Below, piece by piece: positions 55,304 through 64,000 of a stretch of 64,000 nucleotides of DNA. The translations under genes and the position numbers were made by a program. Each line of letters begins with the position of its first letter. Positions within the stretch are counted from its first letter, which is position 1. Source of the DNA: Sulfitobacter indolifex (lineage in GTDB: Bacteria > Pseudomonadota > Alphaproteobacteria > Rhodobacterales > Rhodobacteraceae); the NCBI RefSeq assembly GCF_022788655.1, contig NZ_CP084951.1, positions 186,001 to 250,000 on the forward strand, written 5' to 3'. The notes beneath the pieces were generated by a model. The model worked only from the letters and a program-made list of their open reading frames with translations, was not told the origin of the DNA and searched no databases.

Positions 55304-56008
55304 ATGCGAAAGATTCTGCCAGTATTGCTGTTAATCACAGGCCTCACCGCCTGCACAGACTCTGCCCCACGCGGCGGCGGAGATATCCTCGTCCTCGGCG
55401 ATTCCATCATGGCGTGGAACGGCAGCGCCGCGATCCCCGATGTTATCGCAAGCCAAACAGGCCGAAGCGTGGTCAGCCGCGCGGTGCCGGGGGCGCAGTT
55501 CGATAACTCTTCCACCATCGCCTCCGCCGTTGGCTTTGACATCCAACAGCAGTTCCCCGGCGGGCGCTGGAACTGGGTGGTGGTCAATGGCGGTGCCAAT
55601 GATCTGAGCGCCGATTGCGGTTGCGGTGCCTGCGGGGCATCCGCGAATGCACTGATCGGACCGGATAGCCAAAGCGGCAGCATCCCAGCGTTCTTGCAGA
55701 AACTTCGCGCCCAGACCGGCGCGCAGGTAATGTGGATGGGGTATTACGCCGGTTCTGGCTCCGGTTCCTTTGCCGGCTGCCGCGATGATCTGGTAGAGAT
55801 TGAATCCCGGATCGCCACCTTCGCCGCAAACCGCCCCGGCATCCATTTTGTCGATTCCGAAGACGTGATCGACCGGGCGGACCGTGGGCTGTTTTCTGGG
55901 GACAACGTACATCCCTCCGCCCGAGGCTCGGCGCAGATCGGGGCGTACCTTGCCGCCGAGATCACAGCGCGCGAGAACCGTTCACAAACCCGCGCGGGCG
56001 GCCTATAG
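55304..56008 (+). CDS. SGNH/GDSL hydrolase family lipoprotein
   Basis: 234-residue probable lipoprotein with esterase fold. The ATG at 55304 has AGGGAGG before it and starts a lipoprotein signal (MRKILPVLLLITGLTAC). SGNH blocks are GDSIMAWNG (nucleophile Ser), NGGANDL and a final DNVHPS with Asp and His. A Cys-rich loop DCGCGACG sits in the middle. Substrate unknown; polysaccharide or lipid acyl groups are usual for such proteins. Confidence 0.87.
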   Translation: MRKILPVLLLITGLTACTDSAPRGGGDILVLGDSIMAWNGSAAIPDVIASQTGRSVVSRAVPGAQFDNSSTIASAVGFDIQQQFPGGRWNWVVVNGGANDLSADCGCGACGASANALIGPDSQSGSIPAFLQKLRAQTGAQVMWMGYYAGSGSGSFAGCRDDLVEIESRIATFAANRPGIHFVDSEDVIDRADRGLFSGDNVHPSARGSAQIGAYLAAEITARENRSQTRAGGL

Positions 56009-56015
56009 CTAAGTC

Positions 56016-56744
56016 ATGGCGACACGTAAAAAGACCGCCCCCAAGGGCAAGAAATCGAGCAATGCAAGCCCTCCGTTGAAAAAGCGCGCGGGCCGTTGGG
56101 CGTTACGCGCGGTTGCGCTGGCTTCTCTGTTGGCGGTGCTACTGGTGCTGCTGTTTCGCTTCGTCAATCCGCCAACCGGTTTCTACATGCTCTCGGAATC
56201 GCGTCGTTTGGGCGGGGTGCAACGCGACTGGGTGCCGCTGGAACAGATCGCCCCTGTGATGGCCCGTGCTGCCGTGGCGGCAGAAGATGCGAATTTTTGC
56301 AATCACTGGGGCTTTGACATGCAGGCGATCCGCACCGCGATTGAAAACGGCTCGGCGCGTGGGGCATCGACGATCAGCCAGCAGACCGTCAAAAATGTGT
56401 ACCTCTGGCATGGCCGGTCGTGGCTGCGCAAAGCGCTAGAGGCCGGGATGACCCCGCTGGTTGAGACGCTTTGGCCCAAGCGCCGGATCATTGAGGTCTA
56501 TCTCAATGTTGCAGAGTTCGATGAGGGTGTCTTTGGCGTCGGCGCTGCGGCCCCGCATTACTTTGGCGTCGCTGCCGCAGACCTAAGCGCCACGCAGGCC
56601 GCCCGGCTCGCGGCAATCTTGCCCGACCCGAAAGAGCGTTCCGCCTCGCGCCCCGGTGATTTTACCCGCAAGCGCACCGCGCAGATCATGGACGGGGCGG
56701 CGACCATCCGCGCGGACGGTCGTGCTGCCTGTTTCGAGAGTTGA
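56016..56744 (+). CDS. mtgA: Monofunctional peptidoglycan glycosyltransferase MtgA
   Basis: Polymerises lipid II into glycan strands at the inner membrane. The 242 residues have a basic Lys-rich start (MATRKKTAPKGKKSS), one membrane helix (VALASLLAVLLVLLFRFV) and the GT51 domain with the catalytic Glu in AAVAAEDANFCNHWG, then GASTISQQTVKNVYLW and KRRIIEVYLNVAEFDEGVFG. 7 bp after the hydrolase gene. Confidence 0.95.
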   Translation: MATRKKTAPKGKKSSNASPPLKKRAGRWALRAVALASLLAVLLVLLFRFVNPPTGFYMLSESRRLGGVQRDWVPLEQIAPVMARAAVAAEDANFCNHWGFDMQAIRTAIENGSARGASTISQQTVKNVYLWHGRSWLRKALEAGMTPLVETLWPKRRIIEVYLNVAEFDEGVFGVGAAAPHYFGVAAADLSATQAARLAAILPDPKERSASRPGDFTRKRTAQIMDGAATIRADGRAACFES

Positions 56745-56802
56745 AAATCCCTACGCCAGCAGGCATGGAAGAGTGCAATCCCTTTAAACACACGGACTTT
56801 AT

Positions 56803-57471
56803 ATGACGGCTCGCTTGTTTCACGTTCCTTTGTCCCCCTTCTGTCGCAAGGTGCGGCTTAGCCTTGGGGAGAAGAAGATTGAGGTGGAACTCGTCGAAGA
56901 GCGCTATTGGGAGCAAGACCCGGATTTCCTGCGCCGAAACCCGGCGGGCAAGGTCCCTGTGCTGCGGCTTGACGGCATAATAATGTCTGAAAGCGCCGCG
57001 ATCTGCGAATATATCGAAGAGACCCGGCCCGAGGCGTCGTTGCTGCCCAGCGATCCGGTGCAGCGGCTTGAAGTGCGCAGGCTGGTGAGCTGGTTTGACG
57101 ACAAGTTCCACCACGAGGTGACTTCGAAACTGCTTTATGAGCGGGTGAACAAGAAGGTCACCAAACAGGGCTACCCAGACAGCAAAAACGTCAAGGCCGG
57201 GGCCAAGGCGATCAAATATCACCTTGATTACATGACATGGCTTTTGGATCACCGCCGCTGGTTGGCGGGCGACGTTATGACACTGGCCGATTTTGCGGCT
57301 GCTGCACATCTGTCCTCGCTCGACTATATCTCGGATGTCGATTGGAACCGGTCGGACGTGGTTAAAGACTGGTACGCCAAGATCAAATCGCGCCCGGCTT
57401 TCCGGTCGATCCTTGCCGATCAAGTGCCGGGTTTCCCGCCGCCCAGACAATACAACAATCTGGATTTCTGA
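56803..57471 (+). CDS. Glutathione S-transferase family protein
   Basis: 222 residues with a thioredoxin-fold N-terminal domain ([19 protein letters not shown], ending [12 protein letters not shown]) and a helical C-terminal domain. The SPFCRKV motif puts a cysteine at the active-site position, as in glutaredoxin-like or omega-type GSTs. Frequent next to queG in roseobacters, as here (23 bp apart). Substrate unknown. Confidence 0.88.
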   Translation: MTARLFHVPLSPFCRKVRLSLGEKKIEVELVEERYWEQDPDFLRRNPAGKVPVLRLDGIIMSESAAICEYIEETRPEASLLPSDPVQRLEVRRLVSWFDDKFHHEVTSKLLYERVNKKVTKQGYPDSKNVKAGAKAIKYHLDYMTWLLDHRRWLAGDVMTLADFAAAAHLSSLDYISDVDWNRSDVVKDWYAKIKSRPAFRSILADQVPGFPPPRQYNNLDF

Positions 57472-57493
57472 TGGCGTCCGAGGCGCCAAAAGG

Positions 57494-58540
57494 GTGACCG
57501 GGGACAGCGACGACCTAAAGGCGCGCGTGGTCGCACGTGCGTTGGAGGAGGGCTTTGTGGCCTGCCGTATCTGCCGTCCCGCCGATGTGCCCGAAGTGCC
57601 CGAACGCCTCGCCCGTTTTGTCGAAGCCGGATATCACGGGCAGATGGGCTGGATGGAAGACCGGATGCATTGGCGCGGCAATCCTGCAGCGCTTTGGCCC
57701 GAGGCGCGGTCGGTGATCATGCTGGCCGAAAGCTATACCCCCGAACATGACCCCCGCGCGGTGTTGGAGCATCCCGAGAAGGGCGCGATTTCCGTCTATG
57801 CGCAGGGGCGCGACTACCACGATATCGTTAAGAAGCGGCTCAAGCGATTGGCCCGCTGGCTGATGGAAGAGGCCCGCGCAGCGGCGCCTGAGGTGAAGGT
57901 GTTTGTCGATACTGCGCCGGTGCCGGAAAAGGCGCTGGCGCAGGCGGCAGGGCTGGGCTGGCAAGGCAAGCACACAAATCTGCTGAGCCGAAAGTTCGGC
58001 AATTGGGCCTTTTTAGGCTCTGTTTTCACCACGCTTGACCTTGCCCCCGACGCGCCAGAGGTGGACCACTGCGGTTCTTGTCGCGCCTGCCTTGATGTCT
58101 GCCCGACAGATGCCTTTCCCGGTCCCTATCAACTCGATGCACGGCGCTGCATTTCCTATCTTACGATTGAGCATAAAGGCCCAATCGATTTGGAACTGCG
58201 CGAAAAGATGGGCAACCGAATCTATGGGTGTGACGATTGCCTCGCTGCCTGCCCGTGGAACAAATTTGCCGTGACAGCGAGTGATATGCGCTATCACGGG
58301 CCTGCCGTGCAGCCCGCCGATTTGGCCGAGCTTGCAGCGCTGGACGATTCCGCCTTTCGCGCGCGTTATTCCGGGTCTCCGATCAAGCGGATTGGGCGGG
58401 ACCGCTTTGTGCGTAACGTGCTCTATGCCATCGGCAATTCTGGGCTGGCACCGCTGCGCGACGTGGCGCAATCTTTGACCGAAGATGCTGATCCGACCGT
58501 GGCCGAGGCGGCGCGTTGGGCGGCAGAGCGGTTGGCATAG
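57494..58540 (+). CDS. queG: Epoxyqueuosine reductase QueG
   Basis: Reduces epoxyqueuosine to queuosine in tRNA, using cobalamin and two 4Fe-4S clusters. Clusters bind [16 protein letters not shown] and [11 protein letters not shown]; the N-terminal cobalamin-binding part has [20 protein letters not shown]. The C-terminal end is HEAT-like. The only fitting start is a GTG at 57494, giving 348 residues; its ribosome site is poor. The open frame upstream runs antisense-free through the GST gene and is not used. Confidence 0.93.
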   Translation: MTGDSDDLKARVVARALEEGFVACRICRPADVPEVPERLARFVEAGYHGQMGWMEDRMHWRGNPAALWPEARSVIMLAESYTPEHDPRAVLEHPEKGAISVYAQGRDYHDIVKKRLKRLARWLMEEARAAAPEVKVFVDTAPVPEKALAQAAGLGWQGKHTNLLSRKFGNWAFLGSVFTTLDLAPDAPEVDHCGSCRACLDVCPTDAFPGPYQLDARRCISYLTIEHKGPIDLELREKMGNRIYGCDDCLAACPWNKFAVTASDMRYHGPAVQPADLAELAALDDSAFRARYSGSPIKRIGRDRFVRNVLYAIGNSGLAPLRDVAQSLTEDADPTVAEAARWAAERLA

Positions 58541-58551
58541 GAGGCGCGCCG

Positions 58552-60558
58552 GTGGCGATTTTATTGGGCGTGGACACGGGCGGCACCTATACGGATGCGG
58601 TGCTGATCCGGGATGAGACCGAAGTAATGGCCTCGGCCAAGGCGCTGACAACGCGTCATGATTTGGCGATAGGCGTTGGCAATGCGGTGAGTGCGGTACT
58701 GACGCAGTCGGGTGTAGCGCCACAAGATATTGCTATGGCGTCTCTCTCGACCACCTTGGCGACCAATGCGCTGGTCGAAGGGCAGGGCGGGCGCGTGGCT
58801 TTGATCTATGTCGGCTTTCGCGCGCGTGATCTTGAGGCACATGGGCTGTCCGAGGCGCTGCGCGATGATCCCTGCCTGCTGCTCACCGGAGGCCATGATC
58901 ACGCGGGGGCGGAGGTCGCGGCGCTGGATGAAACAGCCCTAACGGCCTTTTTAGAGACACATAAAAAAGACGTGAGCGGCTTTGCTGTGGCCAGCCAATT
59001 CGCAACCCGCAACCCCGCCCATGAGCTTCGGGTCGCGGAGCTGGTGGCGCAGATCACCGGACGTCCCGTATCTGCCTCTCATAGCTTATCGGCCAAGCTA
59101 AACGGCCCGAAACGCGCACTTACGGCGCTGTTAAACGCACGGCTGATCGGCATGATCGACCGCCTAATCGGACGGGCAGAGGCACAGTTGCGCGCCTTGG
59201 GCATCGACGCCCCGATGATGGTCGTGCGCGGCGACGGCGCGCTGATGTCGAGCGCACAGGCGCGCCAGCGCCCGATTGAGACCATTCTCAGCGGTCCTGC
59301 GGCGTCATTGGTGGGCGCACGTTGGCTCACGGGGGCTGAAACGGCGCTGGTGTCAGATATCGGCGGGACCACGACGGATATCGCATTGCTGCGAGACGGG
59401 CGCCCAGCCATTGACCCGGCAGGTGCCCAAGTCGGACCCTATCGCACGATGGTTGAGGCCGTGGCGATGCGCACCCACGGTTTGGGTGGCGACAGTGAGG
59501 TGCACTTTGTCTCAGAAGGGCTAACAGCGGGCGTCACCCTCGGGCCAAGGCGGCTGTTGCCTGTGTCCCTGCTCGCCAAAGAGGCGCCCGAAGTTGTGCT
59601 GCGTGCATTAGACGCGCAAGTCAGGCGAAACATACCCGGAGAACATGATGGCCGTTTTGTCCGGTCCGTGCCGGGGCAGGAAACCGAAGGGCTGAGCGCG
59701 CGCGAACTAGCGCTGCTAAACCGGATAGGTGATGCGACTTGGCCGTTGGGGGATGTCCTGCAGAACCGGGTTGAGCAAGGCGCTTTGGCACGGTTGGTGG
59801 CCCGGGGGCTGGTGCAGATGGCGGGCGTCACGCCATCCGATGCCAGCCATGTTGCGGGGCATTTGACGGCATGGGACGGCAGTGCAGCGCGCAAGGCGTT
59901 GGCATTGTTTGGGCGCAAACGCGGTGGGTCGGGAATGAGATTTTGCCCCGATCCCGATGCACTTGCCGCGATCATTATCGACCGGTTGACCTATCAGACC
60001 AGTTTGGCCCTCTTAGAGACTGCATTCAGCGAAGAAGACCCCGCATTCGGCCTGCCGCCAGAGACCTTAGCGCGCCATGTTTTGATGCAACGTGGTCTGT
60101 CTGGCCACCGTGGCGTGGTGCGTATCGATGCAGGTCTAAACCTACCTGTTGTCGGCTTGGGAGCCTCAGCGGCCACCTATTATCCGGCCGTTGGAAAGGT
60201 GCTGGGCACAAATATGATCTTGCCGGAACATGCGCATGTCGCAAATGCCATCGGTGCGGTGGTGGGGCGGGTGATCATGCGTGAAAGCGGCACCATCACT
60301 GTCCCGCGTGAGGGGACTTTCCGTGCGCACCTTACCGATGGACCTCAAGATTTCCCCGATGCGCAGAGTGCTTTGACTTTGTTAGAGACAGCTTTGACCG
60401 AAACTGCCCGTGCGCGCGCCCATGCAGCCGGGGCCGCACAGATTGAGTGTCAGGTGACGCGTGATATCCGCACGGCAGGTGTGGAGGGGCGGGAGGTTTT
60501 CGTTGAGGCGGAGCTTACCGTCGAAGCCTCAGGACGGCCGCGCGTGGCGGTAGGCTAA
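58552..60558 (+). CDS. Hydantoinase/oxoprolinase family protein, HyuA-like, orphan
   Basis: 668 residues from a GTG at 58552 with a GGAGG site. It has the actin-like ATPase signatures LLGVDTGGTYTDAVLI, STTLATNALVEGQGG and DIGGTTTDIALLRDG. Such proteins are ATP-dependent 5-oxoproline or N-methylhydantoin amidohydrolases, usually paired with a HyuB subunit. No HyuB gene follows; msrA converges instead. Reaction not known here. Confidence 0.87.
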   Translation: MAILLGVDTGGTYTDAVLIRDETEVMASAKALTTRHDLAIGVGNAVSAVLTQSGVAPQDIAMASLSTTLATNALVEGQGGRVALIYVGFRARDLEAHGLSEALRDDPCLLLTGGHDHAGAEVAALDETALTAFLETHKKDVSGFAVASQFATRNPAHELRVAELVAQITGRPVSASHSLSAKLNGPKRALTALLNARLIGMIDRLIGRAEAQLRALGIDAPMMVVRGDGALMSSAQARQRPIETILSGPAASLVGARWLTGAETALVSDIGGTTTDIALLRDGRPAIDPAGAQVGPYRTMVEAVAMRTHGLGGDSEVHFVSEGLTAGVTLGPRRLLPVSLLAKEAPEVVLRALDAQVRRNIPGEHDGRFVRSVPGQETEGLSARELALLNRIGDATWPLGDVLQNRVEQGALARLVARGLVQMAGVTPSDASHVAGHLTAWDGSAARKALALFGRKRGGSGMRFCPDPDALAAIIIDRLTYQTSLALLETAFSEEDPAFGLPPETLARHVLMQRGLSGHRGVVRIDAGLNLPVVGLGASAATYYPAVGKVLGTNMILPEHAHVANAIGAVVGRVIMRESGTITVPREGTFRAHLTDGPQDFPDAQSALTLLETALTETARARAHAAGAAQIECQVTRDIRTAGVEGREVFVEAELTVEASGRPRVAVG

Positions 60559-60579
60559 CCCCCGGCGAAGCGCCGGGGG
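60559..60579. terminator. Bidirectional terminator between the HyuA-like gene and msrA
   Basis: CCCCCGGCG and CGCCGGGGG form a perfect 9-bp stem around an AAG loop, starting at the stop of the HyuA-like gene and 9 bp before the msrA end. T-runs are short on both sides. Confidence 0.8.
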
Positions 60580-60587
60580 CAGCAAAA

Positions 60588-61097
60588 TTATTCAGCCGCT
60601 TCGCGCTTGGGCAGAACCCAATCAGCACGGGGGAAGTGACAGGTATATCCGTTGGGCAGACGTTCTAGATAATCCTGATGCTCTGACTCTGCTTCCCAGA
60701 AATCACCGACCGGTTCGACTTCGGTTACCACTTTACCGGGCCACAGACCCGAAGCCTCAACGTCGGCTATGGTGTCTTCAGCGACCGCTTTTTGCTCATC
60801 ATCGACATAGTAGATCGCCGAACGATAGCTCATGCCAACGTCATTGCCTTGGCGGTTCGTCGTGGTGGGGTCGTGGATCTGGAAGAAGAACTCCAGCAAC
60901 TCGCGGTAGGAGGTCTTTTCGGGGTCGAAGGTGATCTCGATCGCTTCGGCATGGGTGCCGTGATTGCGGTAGGTCGCATTGGGCACGTCACCGCCTGTAT
61001 AACCCACCCGGGTTGAGACGACGCCAAGACGGCGACGGATCAAATCCTGCATGCCCCAGAAACAGCCACCGGCCAGTACTGCGCGTTCGGTTGTCAT
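60588..61097 (-). CDS. msrA: Peptide methionine (S)-S-oxide reductase MsrA
   Basis: Repairs the S form of methionine sulfoxide. The 169 residues have the catalytic Cys in [12 protein letters not shown] (about residue 12), then [23 protein letters not shown] and [17 protein letters not shown]. No second resolving Cys pair is seen except one near the end (YTCHF). The start overlaps the msrB stop by 4 bp. Confidence 0.96.
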   Translation of the reverse strand: MTTERAVLAGGCFWGMQDLIRRRLGVVSTRVGYTGGDVPNATYRNHGTHAEAIEITFDPEKTSYRELLEFFFQIHDPTTTNRQGNDVGMSYRSAIYYVDDEQKAVAEDTIADVEASGLWPGKVVTEVEPVGDFWEAESEHQDYLERLPNGYTCHFPRADWVLPKREAAE

Positions 61098-61543
61098 GTC
61101 ACATTCTCCACTTGGTTAAGGTACTCGCCATAGCCTTCGGCTTCCATGTCGTCGCGGTGGATGAAGCGTAGGGAGGCGGAGTTGATGCAATAGCGCAGCC
61201 CGCCCCGGTCCGGCGGGCCATCGGGGAAGACGTGGCCGAGGTGGCTGTCGCCGTGTTTGCTGCGCACTTCGGTTCGGACCATGCCGAGCGTGGCGTCTTG
61301 CAGCTCTTCGACATAGGCAGGCTCGATGGGCTTGGTGAAGCTCGGCCAACCACAGCCGCTCTCGTATTTGTCACCGCTGGCAAACAGTGGCTCGCCCGAG
61401 ACGATGTCGACATAAATGCCCGGCTCTTTGTTGCTCAGGTATTTGCCGGTGCCGGGGCGTTCAGTGCCGCTGCGCTGCGTGACGTGGAACTCTTCGGCGC
61501 TGAGGGCGTCGATCGCGGCGGTGGTTTTCTCGTAATGGGGCAT
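61094..61543 (-). CDS. msrB: Peptide methionine (R)-S-oxide reductase MsrB
   Basis: Repairs the R form of methionine sulfoxide. The 149 residues include [10 protein letters not shown] and the catalytic Cys in [13 protein letters not shown]. The two CxxC pairs that bind zinc in many MsrB proteins are missing (the region reads [12 protein letters not shown]), so this is the zinc-free form. Together with msrA it forms a two-gene operon. Confidence 0.95.
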   Translation of the reverse strand: MPHYEKTTAAIDALSAEEFHVTQRSGTERPGTGKYLSNKEPGIYVDIVSGEPLFASGDKYESGCGWPSFTKPIEPAYVEELQDATLGMVRTEVRSKHGDSHLGHVFPDGPPDRGGLRYCINSASLRFIHRDDMEAEGYGEYLNQVENVT

Positions 61544-61622
61544 GGCGTCCTCCAGTTATGGGCTTGGCCTATTAGATGGGGTGTGGCCGCGAAATTCAAA
61601 GGGTTTGAGGCTCACACTGGCG

Positions 61623-62492
61623 TTACGTCTTGCGCTGGCGAGAGACTTGGACGGCAAGGATGCCGCCCGCGATGATCGCCACGCCAAGGATGTCACGGGG
61701 CCCGAGGGTTTCGCCCAGTAACAGAGCCGCAATGGCCACGCCGAAGAACGGGTTGAGGAAGTGGAAGGTCGCCGCCCGGGTGGCGCCGATGCGGTTCACG
61801 AGCCAGAACCAAACCACGGTGGCGGCAAGGCCCGGGACCAGGCAGGTATAGGCGAAGGCGAGCGTTAGGCGCAGGCTGGGGTCGATGCGCGGTGTTTCGA
61901 ACAAAAGGGTCGCGATGGTTAGGGCGACGCAGCCGACGAGCATTTGCAGGCCGACGATCATGAGGAAATTCCCGCCCGATGTGGCGCCGCGCACAAGCAG
62001 GGTTGCGGCGGTGAGGGCCACCACGCCGATGGCGCAGAGGATGAGGCCAAAAAGGTCAACCTCGCCGCCGAGCCGTGCACCCATGATAATCGCCACGCCG
62101 ACAACACCCGCCAGCAGCCCGGCCACCCCGAGGGGCCGGAGCTTTTCACCGAGGAAAGCCCAAGCGGCAAAACCAACGAGCAACGGCATGGTTGAGGCGA
62201 TGATCGCAGCGAGGGAGGCCTCAATGGTTTGCATGGCGATGAAGTTCAGCCCGAGGTAGACCGCGTTTTGCAACACGCCAAAGATGATCGTCGCGCGCCA
62301 TTGGGCGGGGGTGAGTCGCCAGCTTTGCCCCAAAGCCAGCGCGATGCCGACGCCGATGAGGCCAGAGATCAGGTAGCGCAGCGAGAGGGCCAGCAGGGGC
62401 GATGCATCCATCACGATGATCCGCGCCGAGGTGAAGGCCGAGGACCACATGACGGCAAAGGCCAGACCCATGAGAATTGCGCGTATGTCCAT
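61623..62492 (-). CDS. EamA/DMT family transporter
   Basis: 289 residues and about ten helices in two EamA repeats (first: AVMWSSAFTSARIIV; second: FAYTCLVPGLAATVVWFWLV). Inner-membrane exporter of unknown metabolite. Not closely similar to the EamA protein at 16847 except in fold. 79 bp after msrB in the other order of transcription; probably its own unit. Confidence 0.88.
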   Translation of the reverse strand: MDIRAILMGLAFAVMWSSAFTSARIIVMDASPLLALSLRYLISGLIGVGIALALGQSWRLTPAQWRATIIFGVLQNAVYLGLNFIAMQTIEASLAAIIASTMPLLVGFAAWAFLGEKLRPLGVAGLLAGVVGVAIIMGARLGGEVDLFGLILCAIGVVALTAATLLVRGATSGGNFLMIVGLQMLVGCVALTIATLLFETPRIDPSLRLTLAFAYTCLVPGLAATVVWFWLVNRIGATRAATFHFLNPFFGVAIAALLLGETLGPRDILGVAIIAGGILAVQVSRQRKT

Positions 62493-62602
62493 GAGATGCC
62501 CCCTGTACTGAACTTGCTAAGCAATGGCTGGTTTGCGGGGGAAGGACAAGATGGGTTTGGTGGGCTATCATAGAGGGCAGGAATGCCCGACCCTCAAGCA
62601 AA

Positions 62603-62818
62603 CCACCCCGACCCGGAATCAAGCCGCAGGCGCCGGGCCATCGCCTGCCCGCCCGTCACGCCAAAGGCGTGCCGATATTATTCTGGCGCACCTTTGGTGC
62701 GACCGGGTAGGCGATTTAGTAAGGCTGGGTGGAACTTCGCGAAGTCACATCATGGCTGCACCATAAAGTGGTACGAAGCGATGTCGGATCGCCGACCCGC
62801 GGGCAGGCGATGGCCCTC
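62603..62818. repeat. Structured ~216-bp repeat, copy B (inverted relative to copy A)
   Basis: The reverse complement of this stretch matches 55038-55254 closely. The best parts are CCACTTTATGGTGC, CGGTCGCACCAAAGGTGCGCC, GGCGTGACGGGCGGGCAGGC and GGCCCGGCGCCTGCGGCTTG. Differences cluster in the first third, where copy A's GGGCCGTC/GACGGCCC stem is lost, while the short hairpins GCGCACC-TTT-GGTGCG and CACGCC/GGCGTG stay. Both copies lie outside genes. Confidence 0.88.
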
Positions 62819-62920
62819 GGGTCACAAATTCACAGGCTCAGAGCAATGCAGCGCGTTGGTTATGGCCGCAGCTGAGTTGGGTATCAAGTCGTAGGCGCTT
62901 TCCCTCATTTCTCTCCAACG

Positions 62921-62949
62921 AAAAAGGGCCGCCCAAGGGCGACCCTTTC
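62921..62949 (-). terminator. Rho-independent terminator of the HU gene
   Basis: On the minus strand GGGTCGCCC-TT-GGGCGGCCC followed by TTTTT, 21 bp after the HU stop. Strong stem with one mismatch and a clear T-run. Confidence 0.9.
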
Positions 62950-62969
62950 GCAAACATTCAGCCAGTGGC

Positions 62970-63257
62970 TCACTCGTTTACGCTGTCCTTCAGCGCCTTC
63001 GCGATGGTCATCTTGACCACTTTGTCGGCGTCTTTCTTGAACTGCTCGCCCGTGGCGGGGTTGCGGACCATCCGCTCGGGGCGCTCACGGCAATAGATTT
63101 TGCCAACGCCCGGCAGGGTCACGGCACCGCCGGCGGACACTTCACGGGTGATCAGGTTGCAAACGGCGTCGAGCGCTGCGCCTGCGGATTTCTTGTCTGT
63201 GTCCATCTCTTCTGCCAGTGCGGCGACGAGCTGGGTCTTGGTCATCGGTTTTGCCAT
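62970..63257 (-). CDS. HU family DNA-binding protein
   Basis: Small histone-like DNA-bending protein. Starting at MAKPMTKTQLVAALAEEMDT (ribosome site AAGGAG) gives 95 residues. The DNA-binding arm reads ERMVRNPATGEQFKKDADKV, with the conserved R-NPxTG. The variant IYCRERPER in place of the common FxVRxRAAR hints at a divergent HU group common in roseobacters. A longer frame upstream has no support. Confidence 0.94.
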   Translation of the reverse strand: MAKPMTKTQLVAALAEEMDTDKKSAGAALDAVCNLITREVSAGGAVTLPGVGKIYCRERPERMVRNPATGEQFKKDADKVVKMTIAKALKDSVNE

Positions 63258-63384
63258 TTTATTCTCCTTAGACTGCCCGCTTTTTAGGGCCTCATGGCCG
63301 GAATGTAACGGTATGTTGTGGGATAACACAACGAATTGTGGCGCCCTAAACGTGAAAACATGCGATTTTCCGCTGTTTTTACCC

Positions 63385-64000
63385 CTACAGGAACGCGGTT
63401 TCGTCAAAGGAGCGCAATTTCCGGCTGTGGATCCGCTCGAGCGGCATCCGCCGCAGCAGTTCCATGGCGCGAATGCCGATCATCAGATGGCGCGCAACTT
63501 GGGTTTTGTAGAAGTCCGAGGCCATGCCGGGCAGTTTCAACTCTCCGTGCAGCGGTTTGTCTGACACACAAAGCAGCGTGCCATAGGGCACCCGGAAACG
63601 GTAGCCATTGGCGGCGATTGTGGCGCTTTCCATATCCAGCGCCACGGCGCGCGATTGGCTCAGCCGCTGCACAGGGCCACTCTGATCGCGCAGCTCCCAG
63701 TTGCGGTTGTCGATGGTGGCGACGGTGCCGGTACGCATGATGCGTTTCAGCTCATAGCCTTCAAGCTGCGTGACCTGCGCCACCGATTGCTCTAGCGCGA
63801 TCTGAATTTCGGCCAGCGCCGGGATCGGCACCCAGACCGGCAGGTCGTCGTCGAGCACATGGTCTTCGCGCAGGTATCCATGGGCCAGAACGAAATCGCC
63901 CAACGCCTGCGTATTGCGCAGCCCGGCACAGTGACCAACCATCAGCCACGCATGAGGGCGCAGCACGGCGATGTGATCGGTCGCGGTTTTTGCGTTCGAC
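63385..64000 (-). CDS. amn: AMP nucleosidase, C-terminal part (continues past window end)
   Basis: Cleaves AMP to adenine and ribose 5-phosphate. The frame is open to base 64000 and reads SNAKTATDHIAVLRPHAWLMVGHCAGLRNTQ in its first residues (given here up to the GHCAGL motif), characteristic of the catalytic domain, then VALDMESATIAANGYRFRVPYG and CVSDKPLHGELKLPG. About 205 codons are present of some 490. The GTG at 63966 is internal. Confidence 0.93.
   Translation of the reverse strand, partial: SNAKTATDHIAVLRPHAWLMVGHCAGLRNTQALGDFVLAHGYLREDHVLDDDLPVWVPIPALAEIQIALEQSVAQVTQLEGYELKRIMRTGTVATIDNRNWELRDQSGPVQRLSQSRAVALDMESATIAANGYRFRVPYGTLLCVSDKPLHGELKLPGMASDFYKTQVARHLMIGIRAMELLRRMPLERIHSRKLRSFDETAFL

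Larger units (their letters stand above)
62493..62969. other. Intergenic region between the EamA gene and the HU gene
   Basis: 477 bp without a credible gene. It holds the second copy of the structured repeat (62603-62818) and the HU terminator (62921-62949). Frames of 80-100 codons run through the repeat but have no ribosome site and match its hairpins, so they are shadows. Confidence 0.7.

Noticed and set aside
62524..62894. 80-103 codon frames over repeat copy B
   Set aside because: They follow the palindromes of the repeat and have no ribosome site; copy A does not keep the same frames.

Overview
The window is a dense, G+C-rich stretch of an alphaproteobacterial chromosome, most like the roseobacter group of the Rhodobacteraceae (Sulfitobacter/Phaeobacter relatives). 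This placement is inferred from gene content and order: a petABC operon whose cytochrome c1 carries a Paracoccus-like acidic insertion, the kdsD-lptCAB-hpf-ptsN neighbourhood, the paa operon layout, a NADPH-type gltD/gltB pair, and many ATGA gene overlaps. No species can be named from the sequence alone. The window starts inside an RND efflux gene and ends inside an AMP nucleosidase gene.

Layout. Bases 1-3021 hold the 3' part of an RND exporter. Bases 3029-7858 (minus strand) hold envelope and housekeeping genes: rnd, kdsD, lptC, lptA, lptB, hpf and ptsN. Bases 7913-15927 (minus) hold a phenylacetate catabolic operon in transcription order: pcaF/paaJ, paaA, a small AT-rich zinc-ribbon ORF, paaB, paaC, paaD, paaE, paaZ and paaX. 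Bases 16171-18919 (minus) carry cobO, an EamA exporter and aroC. A TPP riboswitch then controls thiBPQ (19148-22336, plus), and an FMN riboswitch controls ribH (minus). After a PaiB-like protein and a GST, the cytochrome bc1 operon petABC occupies 24565-27800. The minus-strand genes mtaB and dapF, tRNA-Lys and a polyamine-type ABC transporter (potA, potD, potB, potC) follow to 34798.

Bases 35052-45622 are the most accessory part. They hold an NDH-2/FSP1-like flavoprotein and a 59-aa orphan ORF, then a copper-handling cluster on the minus strand: two multicopper oxidases, a cytochrome c, a cupredoxin-CusF fusion, a TolC-like protein, a lipoprotein, a CC-motif secreted protein, a DUF305 membrane protein, a channel with an altered selectivity filter and a membrane-anchored LuxR-type regulator. 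A divergent csoR gene follows, with a probable CsoR operator between it and the DUF305 gene. From 45957 come tRNA-Leu, an NDUFA9-like protein, uppP, and a glutamate synthase operon in which two GFA-family genes sit between gltD and gltB. Then come an SGNH lipoprotein, mtgA, a GST, queG, an orphan hydantoinase-A-like gene, msrA/msrB, an EamA exporter and a gene for HU.

Most notable signals: (1) the AT-rich CxxC/CxxC ORF wedged between paaA and paaB; (2) two inverted copies of a structured ~217-bp repeat at 55038-55254 and 62603-62818, enclosing about 7.3 kb; (3) the GFA gene pair inside the glutamate synthase operon; (4) the copper cluster with its CsoR-type operator, TLGRG channel and unusual fusions. 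I found no CRISPR array, no intact insertion sequence and no rRNA gene.
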